Source: Microcebus murinus (Eukaryota; Chordata; Mammalia; Primates; Cheirogaleidae). Taken from it: a DNA stretch of 64,000 nt. This document shows, piece after piece, positions 59,989 to 64,000 of this stretch; the first letter of the stretch is position 1, and each line of letters starts with the position of its first letter. Position numbers and translations under genes: made by a program. The notes under the pieces are model-generated. The model had not been told where the DNA came from. It worked only from the letters and a program-made list of their open reading frames with translations, and did not search any database. The stretch lies in contig NC_134111.1 in assembly GCF_040939455.1 (NCBI RefSeq), positions 57,430,501 to 57,494,500 of the forward strand, written 5' to 3'.

Positions 59989-60559
59989 CTTCAATCTTAC
60001 ACCCTTTTTCGGATATCAACTTATCTCTCTTATTTTATTTATTTTTTATGTGCATCCATTTATGTGATATATATTTTCTAGTCCTAAATTTTCCTTCTTC
60101 ATTTCTTTTGGGTTATCTTGTTCTTCTGAGCAACCTCAATTTGGGGCCTATGAGCAGCCTGTTCCTCTCCAGTGAGGACCCTCTAGCGTGCCGGTGGAGC
60201 TCATGTATGGGTCCAAGTGACCGTGATCTCTGTTGGCATGTTGAAGGCTTTGTTCACCTGGTACATTCAATGACCAGGAAATGCACTTCTAAATCTTGCA
60301 GTTCAGCATTATTGTCTGCATTTTTAGGCACATGTAGCAAAGATTCAGCACTCTTTGAGCTACTGCCACCATTTCAAACTCCACTCTTTAGTTTGAGGAT
60401 GCCTGCCAGCTACACTATTGTATGGAATTAATAGGCCATATTTGAGAACAAACAAAACAAAACACTCCCTCATCTTATAACCCTCTCCAATTATTGGCAT
60501 ATCTCTCTGCCTTTTCACAGCCAAATTTCTTGTATGTCTTGTTCAAGCTTTACTTTTTT

Positions 60560-61440
60560 ATCTCCCATTTACTGTTTAATGCTTTCTAATTTGACTTTTG
60601 TACTCACCCCCTACTTAACGTGCTTCCTTGCCAAGGTCCTTACTGCTAAATCCACTTGAGCTCTTTTTATTCTGTATTCTATTTTACTTCTTGACAACAT
60701 TTGGCACTACTGGCTACTCCCTATTTGTAGGATTTTTTTTCCATCTGTTTTTCATTCCTTCTCTGTTTCTTGTGCTCCCTTCTCCGATCTGGGTGCTCTT
60801 TCCCCATCTCCTTTGGAGGCCTCTTTTACTCTGACCATTCCTCAAAATTTGGGATTTCTTTGGGTTCTTTTTACTGTTTTCTATCCTGGCCTCTCACCTT
60901 AAACTCTCCAACTGCACAATTTCATCACAAAACTTCAGTCATTATTTAAAAATCTCCCAAATCTATGTTCCTCTTAGATTTTCCCTTCTGAGCTCCCATC
61001 TGTGCTGACCAGCTGCCTCTTGGACATATCCATTGGATTTCCCATGGAAACTTTAAGTTTGTATCTAATAGTGAAACTCTTGTATCTCTCAATCGTGTTG
61101 TTCCTCCTACCTGTCCTTGATCAGTGAAAGGTGTCACCTCCTTCACCTGGCTGTTCAAGCCAGAAATCTGGCTCCCTTGCTCTTATACCAATATCTAATC
61201 AAACCCTACATCTTATTTATTCTTCCTTTAAACTGTTGCTCAGATCTCTGTATTTCTATTAGTCTCTATTACTTCTATTATTCTCTCACTCTCACCTTGG
61301 TCATTCTGGACCCTTCTTGGCGCACTGCAGCAGCTTCTCAAGGTATCACCATGAATCCCATATTGCCTTCCCTTCCGACATGCTTCATACTGCAGCCAGA
61401 GTGATCTTCTCAGGTCTCCAGAGCCTGCCATCTTCTGAAG
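60560..61440 (+). mobile_element. L2-like LINE internal fragment
   Basis: Same style and block order as 42470-43220: CTTGACAACATTTGGCACTA, TTGGACATATCCATTGGATT, TTGTATCTCTCAATCGTG, CACTGCAGCAGCTTCTCA, and GCAGCCAGAGTGATCTTCTC at the right end. It seems to resume at 62245. Confidence 0.58.
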
Positions 61441-61444
61441 CTCC

Positions 61445-62240
61445 TCTCAGAAATGTCTACCTCAAACCACATGCTGGTAGGACTCAGTAACCCTGTGTTT
61501 ATTATAGGACACTTTTCCTACTGATAACAAAAGCTTCAAACAGGGGGTACACCTGACCCAATCAGGTCTCTTTCTTGGGAACTTGAGGTTAAGCACTAAG
61601 AACTGTTAGTTTATCTTTATTAAATATTTTAACTAGAAGAACTTGCATGTGTGGGAGTTATGAGGCAGCTTCTGCCATGAGCACAGGAAGCAAAGAACAT
61701 AGCGCAAGGAAAGAGAAAGAAGAACAAAGCATATACCTGCTGAAAGAAGCAGAGATAAGACCCCAAAACCTCGTTAGAGAGAAAAAAGAGAGAGAGAAGA
61801 GAAATGGAGAAAGGAGACTCGACTTCTGATGGCTTTAGAGTTCCTAGCCTCAGCCCCTCAAGAGGCTCAGCCTGTTTTTCAGTTTGCATGATTTATCCCC
61901 GAGTCTATAATTTCACACAGTGGATCAGAGCTCCCCGCCGGTGTGCTGCAGATGTGTGCTGCAATCTTGACCCCCCGGCCCTAGGGCAGCTGGAGTCCCC
62001 AGGCTGCTTGCCTCCTGCCACAAGCAGCCTCGTCTGTTTTCCCCAGGGTGCTGTATAAATATTATCATTTTCCATCTGTGCCAGGATATGAAAAAGGTTG
62101 AAAAATACTATAATATATAGTTAATAAATTCCTCCTTTTTGCTTAAGTCAGCTCAAGGGGGATTCTGTTATTTGCCACGGAGAGCTTTAGCCAAGACATC
62201 TTTCCAAATGTAGATTTGAGCTGAATTTTCTCCTATGTAA
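61445..62240. other. Sequence lying inside the L2, possible inserted elements
   Basis: Separates two L2 parts. The left half (61445-61900) is purine-rich and could be an old LTR, not identified. The GC-rich patch 61915-62050 leads into AGGATATGAAAAAGGTTGAA (62083-62102), which resembles a hAT terminus. Confidence 0.35.
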
Positions 62241-62244
62241 AACC

Positions 62245-62520
62245 ATTCAGTGTTAGTGTCATGTTTTCAGGGTTTAGTCCAAACTACTTGATGTAACATA
62301 TAAAGACCTGCATAGTCAGGCCCTCTTATTCTTCAGCCTTTCCTCTCCCCAGTTCAATTATATCTCTATGAACTTCCAGAAGGTACTATTTTCAGTGAAA
62401 TAGAATATGCCAGAATTCCTATAATTATTGTTCTTTGCATACACTAGGTCACGACGCGTTGCAACACCCTCCCCATCCTCTCTCTCTCCCTTTGCTTTAT
62501 AAACACCTCCTGATATTTGA
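62245..62520 (+). mobile_element. L2 LINE fragment, continuation
   Basis: TTAGTCCAAACTACTTGATG, TAAAGACCTGCATAGTCAGG and CCCTCTTATTCTTCAGCCTT follow the L2 block that comes after the part ending at 61440. Confidence 0.6.
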
Positions 62521-63365
62521 ATGACAATTTCCCATTCAGATTCCCTAAGTGGCAATCACAGCAAATGGCAATTTTCCCTTTACTTACCTAATCTCTGTTT
62601 TGAAGGCAGAGGCAGTGTCTGCTTTGCTTATCATCCTGCTCGCAACATCTAGCTCATGGGACGTGAACAATAAACAATTATTGCGGGAGCAGCACTATCA
62701 GTCCTTGAATTTGTCCTTATTCAATCACTTCTTCCATTCCTTTTCAAAACCTTCTAAGCCTTCTCCGTCCTCTTCAAGTCCTCTTCTCACTTCCACCATT
62801 CCCTATCCAACCAAGGACCTGAGGTTTTCATATACATTCTTCCTCTACTCCCTCCCTTTCACACACAGTAACCTGATCTATGCCCACAGTTTCCTCCAGT
62901 CTCTGAGCATGAGGTGTTCCACTTGCTGTTCAGGGACAATTCCACTCCCATCTTCCTCAATCCATTCCATTCTTACCTTTTTTAGGACAGCCATCTGTCT
63001 ATCTCTCGTCTTAAAATCTTTATCGACTTCTTCCTCTAAGCTTACAAACATATTCAATTTTTCCATCTTAAAAAATTTAATGAGTTCTTTTCTTCAGGAA
63101 TACTGAACTTTGTAGAATTTTTTAAAATTTCCCAATGCATTCATGTTCTTTCATTATGTAGTTCCTTCTACATGAAATTAGCCATTCTTCCTGTCTATTA
63201 AAATAAAATCTTAACTATCAAGACCCAGCCTTTGCACCATTGTATTCATGAAACATTTATTGGAATCTCAACTGAATGTAATCACTTTCCTATGCTTTTC
63301 TTGACTCATTCATTAAAATTTATTTCAAATTATAGTTATGTGTGTATTTATCTCAACACTTAAGC
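62521..63365. other. Unassigned pyrimidine-rich sequence
   Basis: The 185-codon plus frame 62549-63106 is rich in Ser, Leu, Phe and Pro, as expected of a CT-rich strand, and shows no domain. Treated as non-coding. Confidence 0.45.
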
Positions 63366-63480
63366 CACAGTAGCTCCAACTCAACACTCCCAACTCTATA
63401 ATGTAAACTTATTGAAGGTGAAGACTATGTCTTACTAATTTTTATATTTTTAGCATATCTAGCACTAAGTAGAAAAGTAA
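63366..63480 (+). mobile_element. Possible L2 3' end
   Basis: AATGTAAACTTATTGAAGGTGA then TAGCATATCTAGCACTAAGTAG resembles the L2 3' tail, decayed. Confidence 0.45.
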
Positions 63481-63662
63481 GACAAAATGGCATAATAACA
63501 ATAATACTATTAAATGTTTATTTTTTAGTATGCTCTAAGCAATTTTCACAAACTGTTTTACTCAATTTGCATGAAAATCATTGGAATTGTTACTATTATT
63601 ATCCTATAGAATATTATTGCCCCATAGAACCTATTATTATCCCATAGAAACAAGGCAGGATG

Positions 63663-63910
63663 CAAAAAGCATATACTTGTCATAATGCAGATATGAATTG
63701 GAATCTTGACTCTACCACCAACTGGCAGTTAGACCTTGAAAGGTATTTAACTTCCCTGAGATTCATCTGTGGTGATACTGTGTCATAAGGTTGTTATATA
63801 TTTTTAAGGAATTAATAGTGACTGCCATGTACAAATTACTAAGCATCAATTTCCTCTTTCTTTCTCTTTTTTTGCACATATAGATACTCAATGACTATCT
63901 GTTGAAATAA
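63663..63910 (+). mobile_element. MIR SINE
   Basis: GGAATCTTGACTCTACCACC, AACTGGCAGTTAGACCTTGA, TATTTAACTTCCCTGAGATT and AAGGTTGTTATATATTTTTA follow the MIR order. Confidence 0.65.
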
Positions 63911-64000
63911 ATATCTCTATATCTGGGTACTACACAGATAGGGTTACAGAGTATGCTGTTCCTGTGTGGCTTCTAAATTACCAATTGAGTCCTGAAATAT

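Noticed and set aside
59889..60431. 180-codon plus-strand frame
   Set aside because: Runs through a CA repeat and hydrophobic TTT-rich DNA; no recognised domain.
62549..63106. 185-codon plus-strand frame
   Set aside because: Ser/Leu/Phe/Pro-rich composition follows from the CT-rich strand; no domain, no start context and no neighbouring exon signals.

Overview
This window looks like nuclear DNA from a primate, most likely a strepsirrhine (lemur, loris or galago). The base is AT-rich and CpG-poor and full of old mammalian repeats (L2, MIR, MER5A, MER20, MaLR LTRs, L1M). One full dimeric Alu (about 40379-40682) restricts it to primates. Three short L1 3' tails (about 35128-35514, 39400-39603 and 48037-48187) carry a 3' UTR type that I associate with strepsirrhine L1 families. 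I see no convincing exon of a host protein-coding gene. The window reads as gene desert or deep intron.

Layout. 1-24 kb: a long antisense L2 at the left edge, hAT fossils (MER20, MER5-like), MIRs, L1M fragments, two long dinucleotide microsatellites, and two stretches (about 9.3-9.65 kb and 13.4-14.05 kb) that look more like conserved non-coding DNA than decayed repeat. 24-47 kb: L2, MIR, a clean MER5A, a long palindromic MITE-like element near 38 kb, two strepsirrhine-type L1 tails, the Alu and a MaLR LTR. 47.3-50.15 kb: an internally deleted L1 with its 5' UTR joined to the end of ORF2, itself hit by a younger L1 tail. 51.3-58.4 kb: the main feature, an endogenous gammaretrovirus on the minus strand. 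58.5-64 kb: mixed sequence with L2 fragments and a MIR.

The retroviral copy is the most interesting object. It has R-U5, a tRNA-Pro primer binding site, leader, gag, pro-pol, env, polypurine tract and U3-R. It is not a normal provirus. Its 5' end lacks U3 and starts at the predicted cap site. Its 3' end lacks U5 and stops 19 nt past AATAAA in an A-rich tail. It is flanked by a short duplication that adjoins a TTTT/AA site. This is what an L1-mobilised (processed) copy of a full-length retroviral RNA should look like. The copy also lacks most of the env surface subunit and the RT segment carrying the YXDD motif, and gag and pol hold several stops and frameshifts. The env transmembrane part remains one open frame.

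Repeat family names are recognised from memory, without an alignment tool. Their boundaries are approximate, usually within 10-50 bases.
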